In this document: positions 1 through 5,555 of the stretch, piece by piece | How positions within the stretch are numbered: position 1 is the stretch's first letter | Layout of the letters: the number at the start of each line of letters is the position of its first letter | Assembly (NCBI GenBank): GCA_023249795.1 | Contig: JAHFBU010000008.1 | Span: 1 to 15,545, forward strand | Source of the DNA: Syntrophaceae bacterium | Lineage (GTDB): Bacteria; Desulfobacterota; Syntrophia; Syntrophales; UBA5619 | Direction: 5' to 3' | DNA: 15,545 bases | Position numbers and translations under genes: made by a program | The notes under the pieces: generated by a model | Databases searched by the model: none | Told to the model about the DNA's origin: nothing | The model's input: the letters and a program-made list of their open reading frames with translations, nothing else

Positions 1-197
1 ACCACGTCTATGGTGATCCCCGCCTGCTCGGGAGAACAGGGGCCGGGGGAGAGAAAGATCGCCTCCGGTTTCATTGACGCGATCTCATCGAGCGAAATCG
101 CGTCATTCCGGTGGACGGCCACCTCCTCGCCGAGCTGGCCCAGATACTGGACCAGGTTGTAGGTAAAGGAATCATAGTTGTCGATCATGAGTATCAT
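1..197 (-). CDS. trpG: Anthranilate synthase component II, glutamine amidotransferase (5' part only)
   Basis: This is the N-terminal 65 codons of a class I glutamine amidotransferase, which releases ammonia from glutamine for TrpE to make anthranilate from chorismate in the cytoplasm. The protein begins MILMIDNYDSFTYNLVQYLG, the hallmark start of TrpG/PabA proteins. It goes on to LSPGPCSPEQAGI, the oxyanion-loop region. The catalytic Cys, His and Glu lie beyond the window edge, so activity cannot be judged. The ATG at 197 is preceded by a GGAGGAGAG ribosome site about seven bases upstream. It is the third gene of the aroF-trpE-trpG transcription unit, but is separated from trpE by an unusually long gap of 176 bases that holds two hairpins. 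PabA is the alternative name; the trpE neighbour and the Trp leader favour TrpG. Confidence 0.93.
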   Translation of the reverse strand, partial: MILMIDNYDSFTYNLVQYLGQLGEEVAVHRNDAISLDEIASMKPEAIFLSPGPCSPEQAGITIDV

Positions 198-275
198 TGT
201 TCTTCTCTCCTCCACAATCAGGCTATTCAGATATGTCCAGGTGCAAGGCTTCTGACATCCTCAGCCGTGCGGGTG

Positions 276-318
276 GGGGACATGTTCCGGAAGCCCGAAG
301 GGATCGGAACGTGTCCCC
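276..318. repeat. Aro/trp intergenic hairpin repeat, copy 1
   Basis: Arms 276-289 and 305-318 pair over 14 positions with a single T.G pair. The loop contains a small CCC-GAA-GGG hairpin. The central 21 bases, starting CCGGAAGCCC and ending GGGATCGG, are identical in the copies at 12812-12854 and, inverted, 14536-14588. Weaker similarity with copy 2 extends about 48 bases to the left, from the GTCCAGGTGCAAG at about 227. It lies in the trpE-trpG gap. Confidence 0.85.
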
Positions 319-336
319 GGAATACCAACGGCGAAA

Positions 337-374
337 GGATGTTGGAAAAGCCGCGGGAGCATTTTTCAACATCC
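337..374 (-). other. Stem-loop directly after trpE
   Basis: Arms 337-349 and 362-374 form a 13-position stem with one mismatch and a 12-base GC-rich loop. On the trpE transcript the stem begins at the last base of the TAG stop codon. Only three U residues follow, so it is at most a weak terminator. An RNA-stabilising or partial read-through role between trpE and trpG is inference. Confidence 0.6.
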
Positions 375-1873
375 TAAAGTTCGAAGCCGTTTTCCGCAAG
401 GTGCACCGCCTGGACCATCCCCTCGGCCTTGTTCAGCGTCTCCCTGTACTCCGCCTCCGGATCGGAATCAGCCACGATGCCGGCGCCTGCCTGAATGAAT
501 ATCTTCCCGTCCCTTTGCAGCATCGTCCGGATCGTGATGCACAAATCCATATTGCCGCCGTAACTGAAGTACCCGACGGCGCCGCCATAGACCCCCCTGC
601 GGACCGGTTCCTGCTCCGCGATGATCTCCATCGCGCGGACCTTCGGCGCCCCGGTCAGCGTGCCGGCGGGGAAGGTGGCCCTCAGGACATCGAAGGCGTC
701 TTTTCCCTCCGCGAGCTGTGCCTGGATGTCCGAAACGAGATGCATCACGTGGGAGTAGCGTTCCACCGCCATCAACTGATTGACCTGCACGCTTCCGATC
801 CGGGCGATCCGTCCGAGATCGTTCCGGCCCAGATCGACGAGCATCACGTGCTCCGCCCGCTCCTTGGGGTCCTGGAGGAGCTCGTCGGCGAGCCGCCGAT
901 CCTCCTGCTCGCTCTTTCCCCTGCGCCTCGTCCCGGCGATCGGTTTGAGTTCCGCGACCCCTTCTTCGAGGCGGACCATGACCTCCGGCGATGAGCCGAC
1001 GAGGCAGAAATCCCGGACCTTGAGGAAGAACAGGTAAGGCGAGGGGTTCACATGGCGGAGCGCCCTGTAGAGATCGACCGGGTCTGCGTCGGATTCCCGC
1101 TGGAGCTGCCGGGAGAGGACGACCTGGATGATGTCCCCGGCGGCGATATATTCACGGGCCTTCCGGACCATCTCCCGAAAGGTCTCCGGGGCCATGTCGG
1201 ATCGGAAGGGGAGGGGGGGCTTTTGTCCTTGTTCCTTCCGCCCCGGGGAAGCCGGTCTTACGGGCAGCGGCGCCTGGAGGAGGGCCGTCATCGCGTCGAT
1301 TCGGCGGACGGCCCCGTCATAGCTCTCTCTCAGCCCCTCGGCCTCGCCGGTCATCGCGCAGGCGACGACCTTGAGGGTGTGGCGGATGTTGTCGAAAATC
1401 AGGAGCGTATCGGTGATAAGAAAAACCGCTTCGTCCTCCGCCGGGGCTTCCCCCCTGCCCGCGGGAAGCCGCTCAAAATAGCAAACCATGTCATATCCGA
1501 GAAACCCGACGGCACCGCCGAAAAACCGGGGTAGCCCCTCCATGTGGACAGGATGGAAAGGATCGAGCAGTTCCTTCAGAAACCGCATGGGGTCGCCGCC
1601 ATGGGGGATACGCCGCACGTTACCATTTTCCTCGATGATCACCTCTTCCCCCCGGACGCGGAAGATCAGCCGCGGGTCCGCCCCGAGGAAACTGTATCGC
1701 GCCCATTTCTCGCCCCCCTCGACACTCTCCAGCAGAAACACGTGGGGCCTGTCGGCCAGTTTCATCAGGGCCGTCACCGGGGTTTCCGTATCGGCCAGGA
1801 TCTCCCGGCAGACGGGGATCAGGTTTCCCTCTCCGGCGCGCCGGGCAAAGGTCTCAAAATCGGGATCGTACAT
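374..1873 (-). CDS. trpE: Anthranilate synthase component I
   Basis: TrpE converts chorismate plus ammonia to anthranilate and pyruvate, the committed step of Trp synthesis. The 499-residue length is normal. The N-terminal domain carries the LLES motif (residues 47-50), known in the family as part of the Trp feedback site. The C-terminal chorismate-binding domain shows PIAGTRRRGK (311-320), DPKERAEHVMLVDLGRND (335-352), TFPAGTLTGAPK (400-411) and QAGAGIVADSDPEAEYRE (461-478). These include the conserved acidic and basic residues of the active site. The ATG at 1873 has an AGGAGA site eight bases upstream. It follows aroF by 54 bases and should be cotranscribed with it from the attenuated promoter near 3250. 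It is predicted to be controlled both by Trp-tRNA-dependent attenuation and by Trp feedback. PabB is less likely given the LLES motif and context. Confidence 0.96.
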   Translation of the reverse strand: MYDPDFETFARRAGEGNLIPVCREILADTETPVTALMKLADRPHVFLLESVEGGEKWARYSFLGADPRLIFRVRGEEVIIEENGNVRRIPHGGDPMRFLKELLDPFHPVHMEGLPRFFGGAVGFLGYDMVCYFERLPAGRGEAPAEDEAVFLITDTLLIFDNIRHTLKVVACAMTGEAEGLRESYDGAVRRIDAMTALLQAPLPVRPASPGRKEQGQKPPLPFRSDMAPETFREMVRKAREYIAAGDIIQVVLSRQLQRESDADPVDLYRALRHVNPSPYLFFLKVRDFCLVGSSPEVMVRLEEGVAELKPIAGTRRRGKSEQEDRRLADELLQDPKERAEHVMLVDLGRNDLGRIARIGSVQVNQLMAVERYSHVMHLVSDIQAQLAEGKDAFDVLRATFPAGTLTGAPKVRAMEIIAEQEPVRRGVYGGAVGYFSYGGNMDLCITIRTMLQRDGKIFIQAGAGIVADSDPEAEYRETLNKAEGMVQAVHLAENGFEL

Positions 1874-1927
1874 GGGTCGGTTCTCCTGTCATGATTCAAT
1901 AAAATTAGGACCGCTTCAAAATTGGCA

Positions 1928-2941
1928 TCACTCAAATCCGAGAAAGGAACGCAATCTTCTTACATCGCCCATCAACGCCTCAAATCCCTGGAAAGTCAGA
2001 GACTGCGGCCCGTCTGAGAGGGCCTTTTCAGGTTCGGGATGGACCTCGACCAGTATGCCGTGCGCCCCGGCAACAAGCGCCGCTCTGACCATGGGGGGAA
2101 CAAGGCTTCTTTTACCGGTGGCGTGGGAAGGATCAACCATGATGGGGAGATGAGACAGTTCTTCGATCAGGGGTACGACCGAAAGATCGAGGGTGTTGCG
2201 CATGGCGGTTTCAAAAGTGCGGATGCCCCGTTCGCATAGAATCATGTTCGGATTGCCGCCGGTAAGGATATATTCGGCAGCGGAGAGAAACTCCTCGATG
2301 GTGGCGCTCATCCCTCTTTTGAGGAGTACGGGTTTGCTTGATCTTCCAAGTTCCCTCAGAAGATCGAAATTCTGCATATTCCTGGCGCCCACCTGCAACA
2401 GGTCGGCGCACTCGGAAACCCGCTCCACATGGTCGGGGCTCATCACCTCCGTGACAATCGGCAGGCCGCTCTCTTTACGGGCCAAAGCGAGGAGCCGCAG
2501 CCCCTCCTCCCTGAGCCCCTGAAACGTATGGGGGCCGGTCCTCGGCTTGAAGGCGCCTCCCCGCAGTAAATCAGCGCCTGCGGCCTTCACCGCAAGAGCC
2601 GTTCTTACGATCTGATCCTCCCCTTCCACGGCGCAGGGGCCGGCTGCAACAATCGGGCGGCATCCCTTGCCTATCTTAATCCCGCAAACGTCAATCACGC
2701 TGCTCTTCGGGTGGAAAGCCCGGGAAACCAGTTTATACGGTTTGGAGACATGAATCACTTCCTGAACTCCCGGAAGGTCCCGTATGACCGCATCATCGAC
2801 GTATCCTTCATTGCCAAGCACCCCTATGGCGGTTCGTTCTCCGCCGGGAATCGGCTCAGCCCGGAAGCCCATGTTCCGCACGGCCTTGACCACGTCGTCG
2901 ATCTCGGCGGCAGTAGCGCTGTAATTCATGACGATCAGCAT
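1928..2941 (-). CDS. aroF: 3-deoxy-7-phosphoheptulonate (DAHP) synthase, ferredoxin-like-domain type
   Basis: The enzyme condenses phosphoenolpyruvate with erythrose-4-phosphate, the entry step of the shikimate pathway. The 337 residues comprise an N-terminal ferredoxin-like domain (about 1-70) and a TIM-barrel catalytic domain. Visible motifs are GPCAVE (101-106, with the metal-binding Cys), RGGAFKPRTGPHTFQG (127-142), LLKRGM (206-211), LCERGIRTFE (235-244), VDPSHATGKR (269-278) and VEVHP (298-302). This is the AroA-beta/KDO8P-related class, as in Thermotoga maritima, where the extra domain mediates feedback inhibition. The ATG at 2941 is preceded by GGGAGG at good spacing. It is the first structural gene after the Trp attenuator, so its transcription should follow Trp supply even though its product also feeds Tyr, Phe and folate. 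The symbol is given in the general sense; naming of this class varies (aroF, aroG, aroA). Confidence 0.95.
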   Translation of the reverse strand: MLIVMNYSATAAEIDDVVKAVRNMGFRAEPIPGGERTAIGVLGNEGYVDDAVIRDLPGVQEVIHVSKPYKLVSRAFHPKSSVIDVCGIKIGKGCRPIVAAGPCAVEGEDQIVRTALAVKAAGADLLRGGAFKPRTGPHTFQGLREEGLRLLALARKESGLPIVTEVMSPDHVERVSECADLLQVGARNMQNFDLLRELGRSSKPVLLKRGMSATIEEFLSAAEYILTGGNPNMILCERGIRTFETAMRNTLDLSVVPLIEELSHLPIMVDPSHATGKRSLVPPMVRAALVAGAHGILVEVHPEPEKALSDGPQSLTFQGFEALMGDVRRLRSFLGFE

Positions 2942-3008
2942 TTATACCTCCCTGAAACACCTTGAGAATGAGTCCCCTTCGGCAAGCCGCGGTCATTCTG
3001 CAAGGAAA

Positions 3009-3039
3009 TAAAAAAGACCGCGATGTCGGTCACGGCCTT
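3009..3039 (-). terminator. Second intrinsic terminator in the aroF leader
   Basis: On the minus-strand RNA, AAGGCCG (3039-3033) can pair with CGGUCUU (3020-3014), seven pairs with one G.U, followed by a run of U. A shorter GACCG/CGGTC stem is an alternative fold. It lies between the main attenuator terminator and the aroF ribosome site. It may be a backup terminator or a second regulatory element. Confidence 0.55.
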
Positions 3040-3051
3040 CTTGTCGAAAAC

Positions 3052-3092
3052 AAAAAAAGCCGTGGGGTCCTGAAAGAGGTCCCCACGGCTTT
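3052..3092 (-). terminator. trp attenuator terminator hairpin (segments 3:4)
   Basis: The minus-strand RNA forms GCCGUGGGG (3089-3081) with CCCCACGGC (3067-3059). Three further A-U pairs extend the base, and two pairs lie beyond one mismatch near the loop UCUUUCA. Seven U residues (3058-3052) follow. This is a textbook intrinsic terminator, placed after a Trp-rich leader peptide and before aroF. Confidence 0.92.
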
Positions 3093-3116
3093 AAGTTCTT
3101 TTCAATTCATCTGCTC

Positions 3117-3191
3117 TTAGCGGTGGTCAAACCCCTCCCTTATGTTGTTCTGCCACCACCAATTGTTTCTGAAACTGCCGACTGCGTTCAT
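3117..3191 (-). CDS. trpL: Trp leader peptide with three consecutive Trp codons
   Basis: This 24-residue reading frame starts MNAVGSFRNNWWWQNN and ends REGFDHR with TAA at 3119-3117. Residues 11-13 are Trp, encoded at 3161-3153. An AAGGA ribosome site lies six bases before the ATG at 3191; an adjacent in-frame ATG at 3194 is spaced only three bases and is less likely. Three Trp codons in a row in 24 codons, just upstream of a strong terminator and Trp biosynthesis genes, identify it as a sensing leader. The peptide itself is not expected to have a function. The stop codon sits at the edge of segment 2 of the attenuator, where a terminating ribosome would favour the terminator hairpin. Confidence 0.88.
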   Translation of the reverse strand: MNAVGSFRNNWWWQNNIREGFDHR

Positions 3192-3235
3192 CATCAATCC
3201 TTATTCTTCACGACCGCGATTCAAATGTGCGGCGT

Positions 3236-3264
3236 ACCGTATAGGACTTTTCAATCCATGTCAA
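3236..3264 (-). promoter_or_regulatory. Promoter for the trp leader-aroF-trpE-trpG unit
   Basis: A perfect TTGACA (3264-3259) is followed by TATACG (3243-3238, spacing 15) or TACGGT (3241-3236, spacing 17). This would start transcription near 3228, about 37 bases before the leader peptide. I see no clear TrpR-type operator over it. Confidence 0.7.
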
Positions 3265-3298
3265 TCAGAATTTTCTGTTGCGTTACGGATATTCAGTC

Positions 3299-3328
3299 TT
3301 GACCCCGGGACGCACGGGTGGCATAGAT
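3299..3328 (+). promoter_or_regulatory. Possible promoter for the yceH-like gene
   Basis: TTGACC (3299-3304) and ATAGAT (3323-3328) are spaced by 18 bases on the plus strand, facing away from the trp promoter. The -10 element is a weak match. Confidence 0.4.
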
Positions 3329-3356
3329 ACCGTCATCCTATGCACAAGAGGTGAAC

Positions 3357-4010
3357 ATGGAAACGATCCTCAACGAAATTGAATGCCGTGTCCTTGGATC
3401 GCTCATCGAGAAGGAGCTCGCGACACCGGATTATTATCCGCTTACCCTCAATTCCCTGACGATGGCCTGCAACCAAAAGTCGAACCGTCATCCGATGATG
3501 AAACTGGAGGAGGCGGCGGTGGTCCGGGCGCTCGATTCGCTCAAGGTCAAACACCTTGTGTTGACGGCTGTCGATAGCGGAAGGGTGCCGAAATACAGGC
3601 ATCTCCTTTATGAGAAGATGAAGCTGGAACCTGCCGAACTGGCGGTAATGGCGGAGCTGCTTGTACGCGGCCCCCAGACGGTCGGAGAGCTGAAGGGGCG
3701 CGCGGAAAGGATGGCGGCGATGGGGGATCTGGCCGCAATCGAGTCGCTTCTTGATGAACTCGCGGAACGGGATCTCGTAATCAAACTCCCGCGTCGGCCG
3801 GGGATGAAGGAGCAGCGCTATACCCATCTGTTTTCGGGAGAACCGGTCATATCGGAGGAAGATGCTTCAGCCTCGCCTGAACAGGCCCGTCTCCGGGTAA
3901 TGGCGGAAAACGAACGTCTCTCCGTGCTGGAGGAGGAGGTCCACCTGCTCCGGGAGGATGTCGCGGACCTTCGGAAGGTCATGGCGGAATTCAAGGGCCA
4001 ATTTGAGTAA
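3357..4010 (+). CDS. YceH-family (DUF480) protein
   Basis: The 217-residue product begins METILNEIECRVLGSLIEKE and continues TPDYYPLTLNSLTMACNQKS. These are the strongly conserved opening blocks of the YceH/DUF480 family, whose members fold as tandem winged helices. The molecular role of the family is not settled. A second winged-helix-like half follows (about 85-155), with VRGPQTVGELKGRAERM. The C-terminal tail from about 175 is a predicted coiled coil rich in Leu and Glu. The ATG at 3357 is chosen over the in-frame GTG at 3351 because AAGAGGTGA provides a ribosome site at good distance. The stop is 33 bases before the thioredoxin-like gene, so the two are probably cotranscribed. It is divergent from the trp operon. 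Confidence 0.9.
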   Translation: METILNEIECRVLGSLIEKELATPDYYPLTLNSLTMACNQKSNRHPMMKLEEAAVVRALDSLKVKHLVLTAVDSGRVPKYRHLLYEKMKLEPAELAVMAELLVRGPQTVGELKGRAERMAAMGDLAAIESLLDELAERDLVIKLPRRPGMKEQRYTHLFSGEPVISEEDASASPEQARLRVMAENERLSVLEEEVHLLREDVADLRKVMAEFKGQFE

Positions 4011-4043
4011 TGGATGAGGGTGGATTGTTGAGGAGGTGTTCTG

Positions 4044-4379
4044 ATGAGTGAAAGCGTCGCATGTGCTGTGGTCAATAACAATGATGATTTAAACAAAATA
4101 CTGAAGGCAACGGATCGTGTCATTACCCTGTTTTACGCCTCCTGGTGCCCCTTTTGTACAAGGTTCCTGCCGATATTTACAAAGCACGCGGAGGGAGAGG
4201 GGCGCCGCTTCGTCCTGGTACAGGATGATCGGGAAACCATCGCGGATAACTATTCGATAAGGATCTATCCGACCGTGCTCTTCTTTGAACAAGGGGTCGT
4301 TTCAAAAAGATTGGACGGGGTGCCGGGCGTCGGTTTGGATGAAAACCGTCTGGTGGAGTTTGTTGGTTCGTGTCCTTGA
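4044..4379 (+). CDS. Small thioredoxin-fold protein
   Basis: The 111-residue product has the thioredoxin active site WCPFC (residues 34-38) after a hydrophobic strand (VITLFYAS) and the cis-proline motif IYPTVLFF (Pro76). This is the core of a thioredoxin-like disulfide oxidoreductase. The CPFC dipeptide differs from the CGPC of housekeeping thioredoxin and is closer to glutaredoxin- or DsbA-type centres, so the substrate is unknown. No signal peptide is visible, which suggests a cytoplasmic location. The start ATG follows GAGGAGGTGTTCTG, a strong ribosome site. It probably shares a transcript with the YceH-like gene upstream. A separate promoter lies downstream for the next gene. Confidence 0.88.
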   Translation: MSESVACAVVNNNDDLNKILKATDRVITLFYASWCPFCTRFLPIFTKHAEGEGRRFVLVQDDRETIADNYSIRIYPTVLFFEQGVVSKRLDGVPGVGLDENRLVEFVGSCP

Positions 4380-4396
4380 GCCGGCGGTCATTCTTA

Positions 4397-4426
4397 TTGA
4401 CAGCCCATCGCCTTTTAAAATATAAC
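4397..4426 (+). promoter_or_regulatory. Promoter for the exported peptidyl-prolyl isomerase gene
   Basis: TTGACA (4397-4402) and TATAAC (4421-4426) are spaced by 18 bases. Transcription would begin near 4433, leaving a leader of about 50 bases. Confidence 0.7.
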
Positions 4427-4484
4427 GGCCGCGTTAAAAAATGGGTTCCTATCAAAACTAACAATGGATAAGGAGACAAAAACC

Positions 4485-5096
4485 GTGAGAGAAAAACGCC
4501 GCGAGTCCAGCATCCGAAGTGCCATGACCATGGCAAACCTTTACGCCTGCCTCCTTGTTCTGATGGTGGGGACGACGGGCCAGGCGGCCGAGCAAGGGGC
4601 TCCCCGGGTCGTGATCCAAACCAACATGGGGAGTATTGAAGTCGAACTCGATCCGGGAAAAGCTCCCAATACGGTCAAGAACTTTTTCGAATATGTGAAC
4701 AGCAAATTCTATGACGGCACCATCTTCCATAGGGTGATTAAGGGTTTCATGATTCAGGGCGGCGGCTTCACGCAGGACATGAATCAGAAGAAAACATCCG
4801 CTCCAATAGCGATAGAATCCAATAATGGCCTGAAGAATGACAGGGGAACCATTGCCATGGCAAGAACAGGCGACCCCAATTCAGCGACCAGCCAGTTTTT
4901 TATCAGCACCAAGGATAACGCTTTCTTGAACTATTCCGCCCCAAACATGCAGGGGTACGGTTATACCGTCTTCGGAAAGGTGATCAAGGGCATGGAGGTT
5001 GTGGACAAAATTGAGAACGCAAAGACGGGATCGAAGGGGCATATGGGCGATGTGCCCGTGGAACCGGTCATTATAGAAAAAATCTCCGTCAAATAA
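4485..5096 (+). CDS. Exported cyclophilin-type peptidyl-prolyl cis-trans isomerase
   Basis: The enzyme accelerates cis-trans isomerisation of proline bonds during folding. Cyclophilin motifs are FHRVIKGFMIQGG (residues 81-93, catalytic Arg83), NDRGTIAMARTGDPNSATSQ (118-137, with FFI next) and GYTVFGKVIKGMEVVDKI (159-176). The N terminus has a basic stretch and a hydrophobic core (about 17-33) ending in GQA-AEQ, a plausible signal peptide. A periplasmic site, as for PpiA, is therefore inferred. I prefer the GTG at 4485 because AAGGAG lies nine bases upstream. The in-frame ATG at 4464 has no ribosome site and itself overlaps that region. The length (203 residues, about 165 mature) is typical. 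Its own promoter precedes it, and a GC-rich palindrome follows at 5126-5151. Confidence 0.93.
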   Translation: MREKRRESSIRSAMTMANLYACLLVLMVGTTGQAAEQGAPRVVIQTNMGSIEVELDPGKAPNTVKNFFEYVNSKFYDGTIFHRVIKGFMIQGGGFTQDMNQKKTSAPIAIESNNGLKNDRGTIAMARTGDPNSATSQFFISTKDNAFLNYSAPNMQGYGYTVFGKVIKGMEVVDKIENAKTGSKGHMGDVPVEPVIIEKISVK

Positions 5097-5125
5097 GCTT
5101 GTTCAAACTGAAAGCGGTCGTTGCG

Positions 5126-5151
5126 ACCCGCCGGACGGCCGTCCGGCGGGT
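5126..5151. terminator. Perfect GC-rich palindrome between convergent genes
   Basis: ACCCGCCGGAC (5126-5136) and GTCCGGCGGGT (5141-5151) pair perfectly around GGCC, making a 26-base palindrome. It sits between the plus-strand isomerase gene and the minus-strand csbD remnant whose stop codon it touches. No T-run follows on the plus strand, so a bidirectional terminator role is plausible but unproven. Confidence 0.55.
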
Positions 5152-5308
5152 TAGCCGAATGATGAAACCACCGGCATCCCGTTAAACTTCTTCCCGTCCG
5201 TGACCTGCTTTTCGGGTTTCCCCTGCTCGATCCCGTATCTCTCCTGCCCCGTTTACCGGCGATTTGACCGATCTCGTCATCGGTCAATATTCCCCAGCAC
5301 CTCTTCAC
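5151..5308 (-). pseudogene. csbD-like stress protein remnant
   Basis: On the minus strand the frame from 5308 reads VKRCWGILTDDEIGQIAGKR, which matches the central block of CsbD-family proteins (typically VKEKWGKLTDDDL.VIAGKR). The next part, QERYGIEQGKPEKQV, matches the following CsbD block but lies in another frame and runs to TAA at 5153-5151. About seven residues expected between KR and QERYG are missing, so a small deletion has also shifted the frame. The N-terminal part is absent; the sequence passes directly into the tyrA scrap at about 5313. CsbD proteins are small, abundant stress proteins of unclear function. This copy cannot make a normal product. Confidence 0.68.
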
Positions 5309-5312
5309 ATTG

Positions 5313-5410
5313 TGCGAGGTCAGATCAAAGATATCCAGCAGCGCCGGCATGTTCTGGTTTTCCGCAAGCAGGGACGCATGGCGGCGGGAGTGCAGGCCCA
5401 AGCCTCCATA
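5313..5410 (-). pseudogene. Scrap of the 3' part of tyrA
   Basis: Positions 5334-5379 match 12051-12096 inside the intact tyrA at 44 of 46 bases, in the same orientation. Weaker similarity reaches from about 5315 to about 5403. Translated on the minus strand it reads HASLLAENQNMPALLDIF, against YAALLAENPNMPALLEIF in the intact gene. No start, NAD-binding part or C terminus is present. The C-terminal side is replaced by the csbD remnant. The two tyrA segments lie 6717 bases apart and flank the hipBA and ABC operons. Confidence 0.82.
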
Positions 5411-5425
5411 TTCCCGCGGGGGATA
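5409..5425. promoter_or_regulatory. hipBA operator-like palindrome 1
   Basis: TATTCCCGCGGGGGATA is the farthest of three related palindromes in front of hipB. It sits inside a wider inverted repeat, CATATT...AATATG (5407-5430). Its half-site differs slightly in spacing from the other two (17 rather than 18 bases). Confidence 0.6.
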
Positions 5426-5457
5426 ATATGACCGCCCATCATGGTCAGGACAATATT

Positions 5458-5475
5458 TATTCCCGAGCGGGTATA
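5458..5475. promoter_or_regulatory. hipBA operator-like palindrome 2
   Basis: TATTCCCGAGCGGGTATA has the pattern TATTCCCG-n2-CGG..ATA shared with the third site. It ends six bases before the -35 element of the hip promoter. The layout resembles the E. coli HipB operator TATCC-n8-GGATA. Confidence 0.65.
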
Positions 5476-5481
5476 TATCGC

Positions 5482-5510
5482 TTGACAAACGGCAGTAAGG
5501 CGTTCAATAT
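5482..5510 (+). promoter_or_regulatory. hipBA promoter
   Basis: TTGACA (5482-5487) and CAATAT (5505-5510) are spaced by 17 bases, predicting a start near 5517. Operator-like site 3 overlaps the end of the -10 and the start site. Confidence 0.65.
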
Positions 5511-5525
5511 TCCCGTACGGTAATA
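5508..5525. promoter_or_regulatory. hipBA operator-like palindrome 3
   Basis: TATTCCCGTACGGTAATA is the third TATTCCCG-n2-CGG..ATA site. It covers the transcription start region, so an occupying HipB would block RNA polymerase. Confidence 0.65.
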
Positions 5526-5555
5526 ATGGCAAAACTTAATGAAGGGAGTTGCACC

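Larger units (their letters stand above)
3052..3191 (-). promoter_or_regulatory. Tryptophan transcription attenuator upstream of aroF-trpE-trpG
   Basis: Four ordered pairing segments can be traced on the minus strand. Segment 1 holds the three TGG codons (3161-3153), and its GGUGGU can pair with ACCACC in segment 2 (about 3127-3122). Segment 2 sequence CCACCGCU (3126-3119) can instead pair with AGCCGUGG at 3091-3084 (seven of eight positions, one C.C mismatch), which would block the terminator. Segments 3 and 4 form the terminator at 3052-3092. A ribosome stalled at the Trp codons leaves segment 2 free (antitermination); one reaching the stop codon covers it (termination). The mechanism is known for enterobacterial trp operons; its operation here is inferred from sequence. 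Confidence 0.88.

Noticed and set aside
197..994. Long plus-strand open frame opposite trpE and the trpE-trpG gap
   Set aside because: It is antisense to clearly conserved TrpE codons, has no recognisable domain, and arises from the GC-rich third positions of trpE.
2935..3033. 32-codon minus-strand frame starting at GTG 3033, with two Phe codons, ending over the aroF start
   Set aside because: It overlaps the second terminator and might look like a Phe-sensing leader. Only two Phe codons occur, and the start and ribosome site are poor, so chance is likelier.
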